The notes beneath the pieces were generated by a model. That model was given only the letters and a program-made list of their open reading frames with translations, made no database searches and was not told where the DNA came from. Shown here piece after piece: positions 56,801-64,000 of a DNA stretch of 64,000 bases. Made by a program: the position numbers and the translations under genes. The stretch comes from Undaria pinnatifida (lineage: Eukaryota; Sar; Phaeophyceae; Laminariales; Alariaceae), in contig JABAKD010000026.1 in the NCBI GenBank assembly GCA_012845835.1, positions 4,169,699-4,233,698 of the forward strand, given 5' to 3'. How positions within the stretch are numbered: the stretch's first letter is position 1; the number at the start of each line of letters is the position of its first letter.

Positions 56801-59800
56801 GATGCGAGGGTCTATGGTTATATGACTACGGGCATGAACAAACTGTGTACCCCCCTGCCCCTTGAGAACTGTCTTAATGTTATTGGGACAACAACCTTGG
56901 ATTTAGTATGGGGGCAAAGACTGTGATCGTTTTTCCTCTGTTGCGTGCGGTAGGGAAGCGTGCGAAGAAGCGCGCGGAGCTATGGTACCTGCGAGTGCAC
57001 GTAGTCTTTGTAGGCGTCCATCACTCCGGGGTCCTTGTTCTCGATCAGCCCGGAGATGTAAACCACCTCGGCGGGTCCAATGCGCTTGTCTTCGGCCATG
57101 CAGTCGGCCAGCTCCTGCGCAGACAGTTTCGTTGGTGGAAATTACAGTCTCACTTGTCGTTGTGACAGTTTTAGTGGCCAGTGCGACAGATTCATTGTCG
57201 GTGTGACAGTTTCATTGGCCCATGTGATAGTTTCGTTGGCCAATGTGACAGTTTCATTGGCCAATGTGATAGTTTCATTGGCCAATGTGACAATTTTATT
57301 GGTCGATGTGACAGTATTGGCCGGTGTAATAGTCTTATTGGCCGATGTGACAGTTTATTTGTACGTAGGGTGTGATAGAGCTTCATTGGCCGATGTAACA
57401 GTATCGTTGGCCGATGTGACATTTTCATAGGCCGAGATGGCAGTTTCATTGGCTAATGTAACATATTCTTGGGCTGATGTGATTGCTTCATTGGTCGGTG
57501 TGACGGGTTCATTGACCGGTGTGACAGTTTTATTAGCCGGTGCAACCGCGGCCGATGGACAGTTTCAGTGGCCGATATGGCAGGTTCATTGGCCGATGTA
57601 ACAGCATTATTGACCGATGTAACTGTCTCATTGGCCTACAGCGGCGGCAGACGGGACACGACACACTCGTGTTCCGCCCTTAAGTTGTTTTCGTCACTTG
57701 CATTGCGCAGCGATCGCGTCGTGAAGCAGGGCAAAAAAAGTAGCTATCACAGGGCACCATCGTGTTAACCTCCAAGTTGGTATATATATCGCAAGTGACA
57801 GCGTGTCGATGCTACTGTCATAATTGATATACTGACAGCTGCCGCAATTAACAGCGTGTTGGTGCCCTACTTCATTCGTACATAGTAACAGCGTGTTGAT
57901 GATATTGTTTGTTGTAAGTCTCACCATCAGCTCCATTCGCGCTCGTTCCGCGGAGAAGGGCTCTTGACTTTCCCCATCTCCTGCACTCCTGCTCTCGCCT
58001 CCGCCTTCCCCGCGCTCTTCATCCTCATCCTCCTCGCCCTCCGTGTCCCCAACCATCGCATTTCCGCCACTGCCATCCTCTTCCTCCTCCTCCTTTCCCT
58101 TCTCCCCTTCCTCTTCCTCCTCTTCGTCCTCTTCCTCCTCTTCCTCCTCCTCTTCCTCCTCCTCCCCTTCTTCGTCCTCCTCTTCCTCTTCGTCCTCCTC
58201 TTCCTCCTCTTCTTTCTCCCCCCCATCTTCCTCGCCCTCACCCTCGTCCTCAACCACACGAGGCGCCGCCCAAAGCTGCGACGAAGATCCCTCGCTTCCT
58301 CGCCTAAGAATAACAGCAGACGAAAAACGTGCCATCGTCTGCATGGTCAACCACAAACCCACACGCCTGGGGCTCCCATGGAAACTCCGGTAGCTGTAGC
58401 ACTCTAGTACACCTATTATTAATACGAAAATATGCCCCATACAAATTATGCTACTGTGGTATAGTGTGACAGGGATACTATTGGGTATCGAATCGAAAGT
58501 TTCGATATATCGAAATATCGTACTTCCGACATATCGAAATATCGAATGTTCGAAATATCGAAATGTCGGATTGTCGAAGAGTCAAAATTTCGGGAATATC
58601 GCGATTTCGACGTATCATATCGAGAGCCTTTTGCTCGCCATCCCCTGGTGTCCACGTGCTTTCTATGCTCATACTGAACAAATGCATCTACTACATGTGC
58701 ATCGAATATCGAAATCGAACCAATACACAATTTCTATTGTTATCGGCACTATATCGAACTCGATTGTATGGATGATTAACATTGGCGTTGAGCAACACCC
58801 GAAAAAGTACAACCGTCGATATCCAACAGTCGGGTACACCGACGCGCGACAAAAACGTAACAGTCACCTATGACATACCGCAGATGAGGGGAAAAAAAAT
58901 CAGCTCGTGGTGCGGCGTGGTTACCTCTTTGCCCTTTCGCGCTTGGCGATGAACGCGAACGCGGTTAAGAGCCTGCCGCGGTCGGAGTCTCTCTGTTACG
59001 ACCACCGTTGGATGAAGCAAAAAACAAAGACAAAAACAGAGCGATGCGCAACGTCGGACGAAAGGAACAAAACAAAGTGAGAAAGACGCCACGCGGTTGA
59101 AGGGTTGGGCATAGGGTTACAGTAAAACCAACCAGCAGGCATTCACGAAGCTGCCTCGGTTGGAGTCACTCTGCCGTCACCATCGTCGGACAAAAGGAAC
59201 AAAACAAAACAAAGACAAAACACGCAGCTTAAGAGGTAGCGTCAAGGTTGGGGATACTCGCATGAGCGAGAAGTCGTGAGTGTTTCGGGCAGCATGCCGA
59301 GTTCTACGATCAACCGGCACCAACTAACGAAACGACAAGACCTTCGGTTGAACGGCACAGTTAGCACGAAAGTAATTGAAACCATTGATCACAAACACAC
59401 AACCACACAAAACATACATTCACAGCAAGGGAAGCAGCCACGACTACAAGGACACGACGATGACGTCGGAGGCGGGCAGAAGAACAAAAAAAACTCGAAA
59501 ATTGGTGCCAACCGGATTTCGAATTGGTCTAGGAGAAGTTTTTTGCTAAATTATTTGTTGATGAAAAAGGAACAAGAACCGACTGCAGTAGACTGTCGAG
59601 CCTTGGGCGCCATGAAGATGCCCTGCACGAGACTAAGGAATAATCTCGACTCCTTTGGAACTGCAGCCACAATTTGGGTCCAAACTACTTGCAATTAGTG
59701 TGGGATAGTGTTTGCCGCGGCGTAAATTAAAGGGTTGAGGTCAAGCTCCACGGTCAGGGAGACAGGCTAATCAGGCGCTCTTGGGGCTGTGCTGCAGGCT

Positions 59801-62800
59801 CTACGTCGCAATGTGCAACGATGGTCTCTCGAAGCACTTCCATAGGTCTCGATTCATCAACAACACTGCAACACCGAAACAGCAGCTCTACGTCATAATG
59901 TTCAACGATCGCCTCTCGAAGCACTTCCTCTTTTAGGTCTAGATGCATCAACAGTACAACAATACAACAACACCCTTGAGGCGCCGCCACAGCCAGTCCC
60001 ACGCTTTTCAAATGAACCACCACATACCAGGGTACCAAACCATTACATTACATTACACACAAAAACTACAAACACATCTTAGTTGTGAGATCGAAAATTT
60101 CGTCGATATATTTCCGACCTGCGTGTCATACTTCGCTCGCGCGTGCTACGAGGTGCATTGCCTCAGTAAGGATGCGATATAGAGGTCGGCGATTCCCTCG
60201 GCGGTAGTACGAGGGTAGTACGAGCGTTAAGAGGCCCGTTTTACCAAACGACGTTCAGTTGTTTTGTTGCGTCCTTCACTTTCAAGAGGCTCGACAGCAC
60301 GAATCTACACAAAAGACGATCATTGTCGCCCGTTTTTCACTTCGAAGAGGGTCCACAAGACACTTTTACGCAAAATACGGTATTTTTTCAATTTTGAGCG
60401 TTTTTTCACTCCGAATAGGGGCAACAGGTGATTCTACACAAAGACGGTGAGCTTTTCGCGTGTTGTTCACTCCGAAGAGGATCAACTGGACGACTTACAC
60501 AACGACGGTCACTTTGCCGCGTTTTTCATCTCGAAAAGGATCAAGAGGTCGGTTTTACACAGAGATGGGCAGGTTTTTCGGTTTTCACCTCGAGGACGGT
60601 CAATGCTTTGACACAGACAAGTGAATTTAATGCGATTGTCATCTCGTCTAAATACACAAATATCCTGAAAATATATGCATGTATTTAAATATTAGAGTGA
60701 CAGCGTATCAATTTGGAACCGTGGGTTCGTGTCCCACAGAGTTTTTAATCCTCTTTGGGGGTGCGAGTAGATGGCTTTAATTCTTGAATGCTGTACTAAG
60801 AGCAACATATAGATAACTTATAATATTCTGTATTATTCGTACTCTTCCCGATATTAAAGCCCTGGGGGAGAAAAACAAATTGATAAAATAGATGTGATGT
60901 TTTACCTAGCTCAAAATTCCCCACCTCAAGTATAAAGTATCAATACCAACACTTACCATTATAGTGGACAAAAAATAGGACACCTCCCAATAGTAAAGTC
61001 ACCCATATAGTGTATTACGAGTACCAACAACGCAGCTTGCAAAGATGAGTATTGACCCGAAATTCGTCGAACTCACGGCTGACGTCCTTGAAAATTAGAT
61101 ATAAATACGTTAATTTCGCTGTTGCTTTCACCTCGAGGAGGGCCAACAGGACAACCACACGAGTATACTATACAGAGACGGCTACTGTAGTTGTGTGCGT
61201 TTTTTACCTCAAAGAGGGTCAACAAAACGAGTGTATACGAAGATAGTGTTGGTTATATAGCACTACCAACTGAGCTACTTCATAAAGTACGACCCACTGA
61301 GTCGCGTGACTCAGTAGCTCAGTGGGCAGTGCTATAACTAACAGTCAATTTCTTTCGTTTTTCAACGCCCAAGAGGGTCAACAGGACGGGTTAACATGGA
61401 GACGGTCAATTCATTCGCGTTTTAAGCCCGGGTTGTGTTACACAAAAAGGTAAGGTTTTAGCGCTTTTTCGCCTCGATGACAACACAAAGACGATCAGTA
61501 TAGCGCGCGTTTCACTTCTCGACGATGTTACTAATTCAGTCAGCTTTTTTTTTTATCACCTCGAAAGCCTCGAGTGCGCTGAAGATGGCTTGGCAGCCAG
61601 CGGGAGAAGGTGACGCCAGGCAGGAAGCCTCTTCAGGTGAAACCTGATCGTTTCGGCGCACCATGCATGAGAAACACGTCTGGGTTACTAGGGTTAGGAT
61701 GCCATATATAACACAACGGACTGACGCTCTCCACAACCATGAAAAAAGAGGACTGACCGCTCTCCACCAAAAAACAAAAAGGGGACTCGGCGACGCCAAG
61801 CAAGCATGCAAGAACAACGCGCAAACATGGATAGTAGTGCAGAGGTAAATGTCTCTATTAGCTGTCGGTGTCAATTAACTGTCACTTCTTTTCGCAAACG
61901 CCGTCATCGTGTCGCCTATCGCATACAAAACCTATATTGTTGTTCCAATATGCTTCTGGTGACCGTCCGCGTCATTCAAGCCTAAATACGCTTTGATCAG
62001 CCTCGCCGATCGCGTGATACTGCGGCCATAGCACCAGGGCATGCCAAGCGAGACAATGTTACGTTTTCGACGACCATCTGTCGAGCATTTTTACATATTT
62101 TGAACGCCCCCGGTGATAGCGTTGGCACCCAACTTTCAGTACTTCAGTTCTTGTTTGAGCTCTGCGGCTCTAGTGTATCCGTCTCCGTTCTGCTGCAGCA
62201 TGCTGTAGGGTCAGCTTGTTTTACATCGCGTTTTCGATACTTCTGCCTTTCGGAATTGTTGAGTTTACCGTAGGGACGGTACAACAACGCGGACAAGTGC
62301 AGACATTTGAACGTGCCGTTCGTGGCCAATTCGACTCCAAGCGCGGTAAAACTTTGCAGGAAGTCGTTAACTAACGCCCAGTTGCCAATTACCTGTCAAG
62401 AAGATGACACCGACGCGAGAGAAGCCATACAGGACAGACACCCAACGACGAACATTTCGATTCGCGCGTAAGATGTGTTTTATAGCCGGTACCAGCAATA
62501 ATAGTGTCTCTCGGTCGTTATGAGAACAAATGAAATTCAAAACTTAAACCACAATCACAAACAAGTCGAAAGACAGCAGATGTCATCGAAAATCAAACTT
62601 TCAGCAGCCCAAAACGAACAGTCACCGTTATTATTCCATCACTCAGTACATTCACTGATCATGGCATCATGGACGAAAGGAAACGACGAGTATATCTTAT
62701 TATTTATATAGAACCAAGGAAGAACGAAGCTGCTTGGCAACCAGCAGCAGCAGCAGCAGGAGCAGCAGCAGCGAAGGTTTGAAGCTTTCGCAAACACCCT

Positions 62801-62881
62801 GCTGCCTCCCCCTTGCGCCATATATGCATTCCGCATCGGCTGCCTGTTGCATGCCCTCCATCTCTCCGTGAACGCGGGCAT
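41821..62881 (-). CDS. Unrecognised helical-repeat protein; 13 exons, 768 aa
   Basis: Exons in transcript order: 62881-62798, 62392-62225, 61643-61560, 58992-58925, 58393-57925, 57114-56989, 54906-54628, 52084-51996, 49408-48908, 46737-46683, 44984-44766, 44085-43978, 41877-41821. All are GT-AG, all phases agree, total 2307 nt. The protein has about five copies of a ~45-residue motif: helix 1 like SPxEAxxL, helix 2 like AAFEVFE, helix 3 like DVxxLVxTL. Copies are split by introns. Linkers are acidic (a Glu run, about residues 182-241) or Gly/Ala-rich. It is not a family I can name; a scaffold role is inference. The central exons (58393-43978) are strong. The first two, the start of the 49408 exon and the last are weaker. 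Confidence 0.7.
42340..43970. other. Intron before the last exon: repeats
   Basis: Contains a B-box-like GTGTTCGATTCGCGCC on the minus strand (about 42460-42480), a degenerate ~35-bp minisatellite (42930-43100, AGATTTTxGxxGTCA..TTTGCTGT) and an AGCTTGC-family copy (43240-43316, minus). Confidence 0.5.
43978..44085 (-). CDS. Helical-repeat gene, exon 12
   Basis: Acceptor TTTTGTAG, donor GAT|GTGAGT, 36 codons, phase 0. Encodes EVLQQLATM and repeat 5 (SDTQAAAIMDRYRNNDAVVL then AALD). Confidence 0.8.
44205..44365. repeat. ~20-bp degenerate minisatellite
   Basis: About eight copies of GCAAAGTATCACAATC and variants in the intron between exons 12 and 11. Confidence 0.8.
44766..44984 (-). CDS. Helical-repeat gene, exon 11
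   Basis: Acceptor ACATAACAG, donor TTTCAG|GTGACC, 73 codons, phase 0. Gly/Asp-rich linker (SGSGDGDGDG) followed by a soluble stretch ending LDGKEGLFQ. Confidence 0.75.
45310..45425. repeat. GGTATCT/GGTATGGT simple repeat
   Basis: Repeated TATGGTATCTGG words; low-complexity tandem array. Confidence 0.85.
45681..45885. repeat. 13-bp minisatellite, about 16 copies
   Basis: Unit CAAGGTTTGCTGT with minor variants. Because 13 is not a multiple of 3, each frame cycles through a 13-residue pattern and stays open. Confidence 0.92.
46322..46660. repeat. ~70-bp minisatellite beside exon 10
   Basis: Four to five diverged copies of a unit with GGGTGGGxTTxGGGxxTACCTCG and GCAAA..GAAGCGAAA. It starts about 20 bp past the exon 10 donor and stays open on the minus strand for more than 100 codons. 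Confidence 0.85.
46683..46737 (-). CDS. Helical-repeat gene, exon 10
   Basis: Acceptor AATATGACAG, donor GGCAG|GTGCTG, phase 2 in. Completes repeat 4 with MDKDAKELKDTLGRVARQ. The frame stays open past the donor, so intron retention is conceivable. Confidence 0.75.
46845..47060 (-). repeat. Inverted copy of the 10965-11170 repeat
   Basis: See the entry at 10965-11170; same blocks in the same order on the minus strand. Confidence 0.6.
48328..48382. repeat. 10-bp tandem repeat
   Basis: About six copies of ACGATCAAAC. A hexamer-like AACGAT/ATCGAC stretch follows at 48480-48640. Confidence 0.9.
48908..49408 (-). CDS. Helical-repeat gene, exon 9
   Basis: Donor TTCAA|GTGAGT. Encodes an Ala/Gly-rich linker, an Asp run (GDGDDDDDDNDG), then ARVVSIVDDMRLDENE and the first half of repeat 4 ending AAVDLF. 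The acceptor chosen (pyrimidine tract then CCGAAG|A at 49409-49410) is the one that fits the phase; AAG is a less common acceptor, so the start is uncertain. The long plus-strand frame here is a shadow. Confidence 0.7.
49711..49761. repeat. ~9-bp tandem repeat
   Basis: Five to six copies of AATGGTTGA. Confidence 0.9.
50053..50350 (+). other. Open, coding-like segment without ATG
   Basis: About 95 codons are open on the plus strand, including AELTLQCSADLHPLCARIYD, TERLENVRHLGIVQNHRYYD and LPSYVHVVRNNRWAITFSAE, with no ATG. The composition looks protein-like. An acceptor-like CTTCGCAG lies near 50126. It runs directly into dispersed repeat family A and may be an exon carried by that element. 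No family recognised. Confidence 0.4.
50335..50760 (+). repeat. Dispersed repeat family A, copy 2
   Basis: Aligned with 16918-17316, followed by a long A/G-rich tail (AAGAAACAAAG.. to about 50750). Lies in the intron between exons 9 and 8 on the opposite strand. Confidence 0.78.
51996..52084 (-). CDS. Helical-repeat gene, exon 8
   Basis: Acceptor CGACTGACAG, donor GAGGG|GTGAGT, phase 0 in, phase 2 out. Encodes DPTALAAFEVFESSKDVSDL and VETIHIIL, the second half of repeat 3 and its clearest example. Confidence 0.85.
52405..52835. repeat. Minisatellites ATCTTACAATA and CAACCATGTCACA
   Basis: First an 11-bp array (52405-52500), then some 25 degenerate copies of a ~12-bp ACCATGTCACAA unit to about 52835. 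Confidence 0.9.
54185..54555 (+). repeat. Three poly-C-ended repeats in a row (copies a-c)
   Basis: Each has CCGTCTCxAAxGGGxTG, GGTC/GATC, a GACTAAGGCA-like piece and ends in GAGTA (or TAGTACG) plus a C run: C12 at 54298-54309, a run near 54454-54461, and C18 at 54537-54554. Confidence 0.85.
54628..54906 (-). CDS. Helical-repeat gene, exon 7
   Basis: Acceptor TTCTTGGCAG, donor CGGGAG|GTACGA, 93 codons, phase 0. Begins DVSVLVEALLGIVQ (end of repeat 2), passes a Gly/Ala-rich linker, then VVLLMHETKVLSASDATRLL starts repeat 3. Confidence 0.85.
55279..56331 (+). pseudogene. Non-LTR (LINE-type) retrotransposon 3' fragment with poly-C end
   Basis: A broken series of frames includes GIPANIAPLRTAVLRAALGV (55279-55578), then a charged region and CPCETTIESRTHIVRECEIY (about 55960-56020). 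That Cys-x-Cys..His-x4-Cys arrangement resembles the Cys/His motif at the C-terminus of LINE ORF2 proteins. The frame breaks several times. It continues into KKRNERPN-like text and ends GAGTA followed by 13 C (56319-56331). No RT core is present, so it is 5'-truncated. Confidence 0.65.
56655..56860 (+). repeat. Poly-C-ended repeat, copy e
   Basis: Matches the reverse complement of 21145-21345 and ends GTGTACCCCCCTGCCCC. A part also recurs near 48700-48775 (GCAAGC..GTCTGGCTGGTTGGTG). Confidence 0.7.
56989..57114 (-). CDS. Helical-repeat gene, exon 6
   Basis: Acceptor CTGTCTGCGCAG, donor TCGCAG|GTACCA, 42 codons, phase 0. Encodes ELADCMAEDKRIGPAEVVYI then SGLIENKDPGVMDAYKDYV, the first two helices of repeat 2. 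Confidence 0.88.
57161..57640. repeat. 21-bp minisatellite of CCAAT boxes, about 22 copies
   Basis: Unit GACAGTTTCATTGGCCGATGT and variants. Many copies read ATTGGCCAAT, a CCAAT box on each strand. Lies in the intron between exons 5 and 6 of the minus-strand gene. Confidence 0.92.
57925..58393 (-). CDS. Helical-repeat gene, exon 5
   Basis: Acceptor GTGCTACAG with one base completing the previous codon; donor CTGATG|GTGAGA. 156 further codons: a basic start (SPRRVGLWLTMQTMARFSSA), a Glu/Asp tract of about 60 residues encoded by GAG/GAA repeats, then SFSAERARMELM-like text leading into exon 6. The plus-strand Leu/Ser-rich frames are shadows. Confidence 0.8.
58925..58992 (-). CDS. Helical-repeat gene, exon 4
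   Basis: Acceptor GTCGTAACAG, donor AAAGAG|GTAACC, phase 0 in, phase 2 out. Encodes RDSDRGRLLTAFAFIAKRER, the third helix of repeat 1 after SALEAFE in exon 3. Confidence 0.78.
59133..59170 (-). pseudogene. Diverged duplicate of exon 4
   Basis: Acceptor GACGGCAG then SDSNRGSFVNAC-type codons and a weak donor TG|GTTGGT. Same entry and exit phases as exon 4, 140-180 bp away. The flanking GGACxAAAGGAACAAAACAAA is duplicated too. Confidence 0.6.
60078..60145 (-). repeat. AGCTTGCAAAGATGAG-family repeat, diverged copy
   Basis: Reverse-strand match to the core at 18849-18926 (TGTGAGATCGAAxATTTCGTCG..). Another diverged copy is at 61035-61090 (+). Confidence 0.6.
60703..60745 (+). repeat. tRNA T-arm-like hairpin
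   Basis: GTGGG-TTCGTGT-CCCAC is a perfect 5-bp stem with a 7-base loop like a tRNA T arm. The rest of a tRNA is not foldable, so a tRNA-derived repeat is more likely. Confidence 0.4.
61255..61350. repeat. Head-to-head tRNA-like palindrome
   Basis: TATAGCACTACCAACTGAGC on the left is the inverted form of GACTCAGTAGCTCAGTGGGC on the right, about 30 bp apart. TAGCTCAGTGG is a canonical tRNA A box. Confidence 0.6.
61560..61643 (-). CDS. Helical-repeat gene, exon 3
   Basis: Acceptor ACGATCAG, donor TTCGAG|GTGATA, 28 codons, phase 0. VSPEEASCLASPSPAGCQAI then FSALEAFE, the first two helices of repeat 1. Confidence 0.72.
62225..62392 (-). CDS. Helical-repeat gene, exon 2 (candidate)
   Basis: Acceptor TCTTGACAG, donor CGAT|GTAAAA, 56 codons, phase 0. 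NWALVNDFLQSFTALGVELA then a soluble segment ending YRKRD. It looks coding but contains no copy of the repeat, and a GTAAAC donor inside it is an alternative. Confidence 0.55.
62798..62881 (-). CDS. Helical-repeat gene, exon 1 (candidate)
   Basis: ATG at 62881-62879, 28 codons (MPAFTERWRACNRQPM..), donor AGCAGG|GTGTTT, phase 0. The frame is open further upstream and another ATG (62850 region) exists in a different frame, so the start is tentative. Confidence 0.4.
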
Positions 62882-62984
62882 GGAGAACGCGCGCCTTCTG
62901 CCTGTCTTGCTTTTAGTGCCCCCGCTCTGTCTTGATTTTGCTCTCACCCTCGCTCACATCCTCGATAACGACAAACGGCCGTAA

Positions 62985-63771
62985 GGCTATTTCTTATACA
63001 GTCGGATTTGTCAGTCGAAAACGGCCGTTTTCGACTGAAGCCCAAATCAGGCTTTCTTACGCAGACGAAAAAGGGCCTTTTCAACTCAACTTTTTTCGAC
63101 TGAGTTTGCCGACTGGGGGATCCAGTCGAAAAACTTGACTCTTTCGACTGGATCTGTCTGTCGAAAAACTCTGTCGAAAAAGTTTTACACCTGTTTTATG
63201 AACCCATCGCATCGCTCATCCCACCACAAAACACACCCACACGCCCACACACCCATACCAGGTACCACACAGCAGTATCATACAACAGCGCCAACGCTGC
63301 CTTGGCTATCACTGCTGCTGCTTCTCGCCGCAAGTCAGCGTGGCGCACTCCTAGATCCGCTCGCCAGCAGGTTGTATCACACGACAGCAGTAGCGCGCGT
63401 TATCGGTGCCATTTTGCCAACAACGGCTACGCCTGCTGTAGCTTTGGCGGCTCTCGGCTGAGTGCAACGCCACGAATGTAACTTCGGCAGTTTTCGGCTA
63501 AGCCCAACACCACCAACCCGCTTGGACGAAGGTTCGTCGCGCGTGAAGCACGCGTTGCTCGCGAGGAACGCGCGAAGCACAGAGCTGCCAACCGAGTTTC
63601 GAGCGCCATACATCAGTACTCCCTCACACCAACCGCCTCTAGGAAGAGCACAAAAACAATAAAATCGACTCGACTGACGACAAGAAGAACGAACAGAAGA
63701 ATCCAGTCGAAAAAAAGTCCAGTCGAAGGGCCGTTTTCGACTGGCGGAATCCGACTGTGAAAGAAATGGCC
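62985..63771 (+). mobile_element. Harbinger-like MITE, copy 2 (787 bp)
   Basis: Flanked by TAA at 62982-62984 and 63772-63774. Ends GGCTATTTCTTATACAGTCG and AGAAATGGCC are imperfect inverted repeats. Related over its whole length to the reverse complement of 20255-20997, including CAGTCGAAAA words and a central block. No transposase. Confidence 0.9.
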
Positions 63772-63775
63772 TAAG

Positions 63776-63929
63776 TCATCTATTTTCGATACTCTCGTCC
63801 ACTTCGAACTCAGACGGGACTTCGATCTCGGCCGGGACAGGCGAGTGCCTCCTGCTGCGACCTACCACCAGGTCGATCCTTCGCCTGTAGCTAGTGCAGT
63901 GGATAGGGTGTCAAATTTTGTCCATTGGC
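63776..63929 (-). CDS. Probable 3'-terminal exon of another gene, partial
   Basis: Minus-strand frame ending RRRIDLVVGRSRRHSPVPAE then EIEVPSE..DESIENR and TGA at 63778-63776. An acceptor-like CTAGCTACAG precedes it (exon from about 63890). The rest of the gene would lie beyond 64000. Product not recognised. The MITE target site begins 1 bp after its stop codon. Confidence 0.4.
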
Positions 63930-64000
63930 GCCTTGCCTGTAATCGCCGAGAACACGGCGGATTGTAAAGCAACAAACAGCGGCAGCAGGCACATAAAAAA

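Noticed and set aside
57927-58407. Long Leu/Ser-rich and Arg/Lys-rich frames
   Set aside because: They are other-frame readings of the GAG/GAA repeats that encode the acidic tract of the minus-strand exon 58393-57925.

Overview
The window is nuclear DNA of a repeat-rich eukaryote. Exons are GC-rich, GT-AG bounded and far apart. They sit in AT-richer introns full of mini- and microsatellites, and the telomere-type repeat TTAGGG occurs internally. Exon/intron structure, the PP2C architecture and the decayed Copia, Helitron-type, LINE and Harbinger-type elements suggest a large stramenopile-like genome such as a brown alga. That assignment is inference only.

Layout. 1-543: no gene seen. 544-5750: a complete LTR retrotransposon of the Ty1/Copia type with a perfect 5-bp target duplication and a mostly non-coding interior. 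5756-7616: CTG/CAG-rich DNA, then a CCAAT-box region. 7617-36898 (+): one PP2C-family protein phosphatase gene, reconstructed as 7 exons and 781 codons with every splice phase consistent. Its first intron is 18.4 kb and carries a broken PIF1/Helitron helicase, a 743-bp Harbinger-like MITE, smaller MITEs, poly-C arrays and several dispersed repeat families. 36899-41820: repeat-filled space between convergent genes. 62881-41821 (-): a second gene, reconstructed as 13 exons and 768 codons. It encodes an unrecognised protein with about five copies of a ~45-residue helical repeat, and each copy is interrupted by an intron. 62985-63771: a second Harbinger-like MITE, filling the gap between this gene and the apparent last exon of another minus-strand gene (63929-63776).

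How the parts relate. The two main genes converge. PP2C has an N-myristoylation-type start and all the acidic metal-binding positions, so it is predicted to be an active, membrane-associated Ser/Thr phosphatase. The repeat protein looks like a helical scaffold with acidic and Gly/Ala-rich linkers; nothing in the sequence links it functionally to the phosphatase. Repeat families are shared between the introns of both genes and the intergenic DNA. Signals shared across the window include a 9-bp motif, TACCTGGTA, seen 18 times, and retroposon-like elements that end in poly(C).

Exon coordinates were worked out by hand from reading frame, splice consensus and phase. No homology search or transcript was available.
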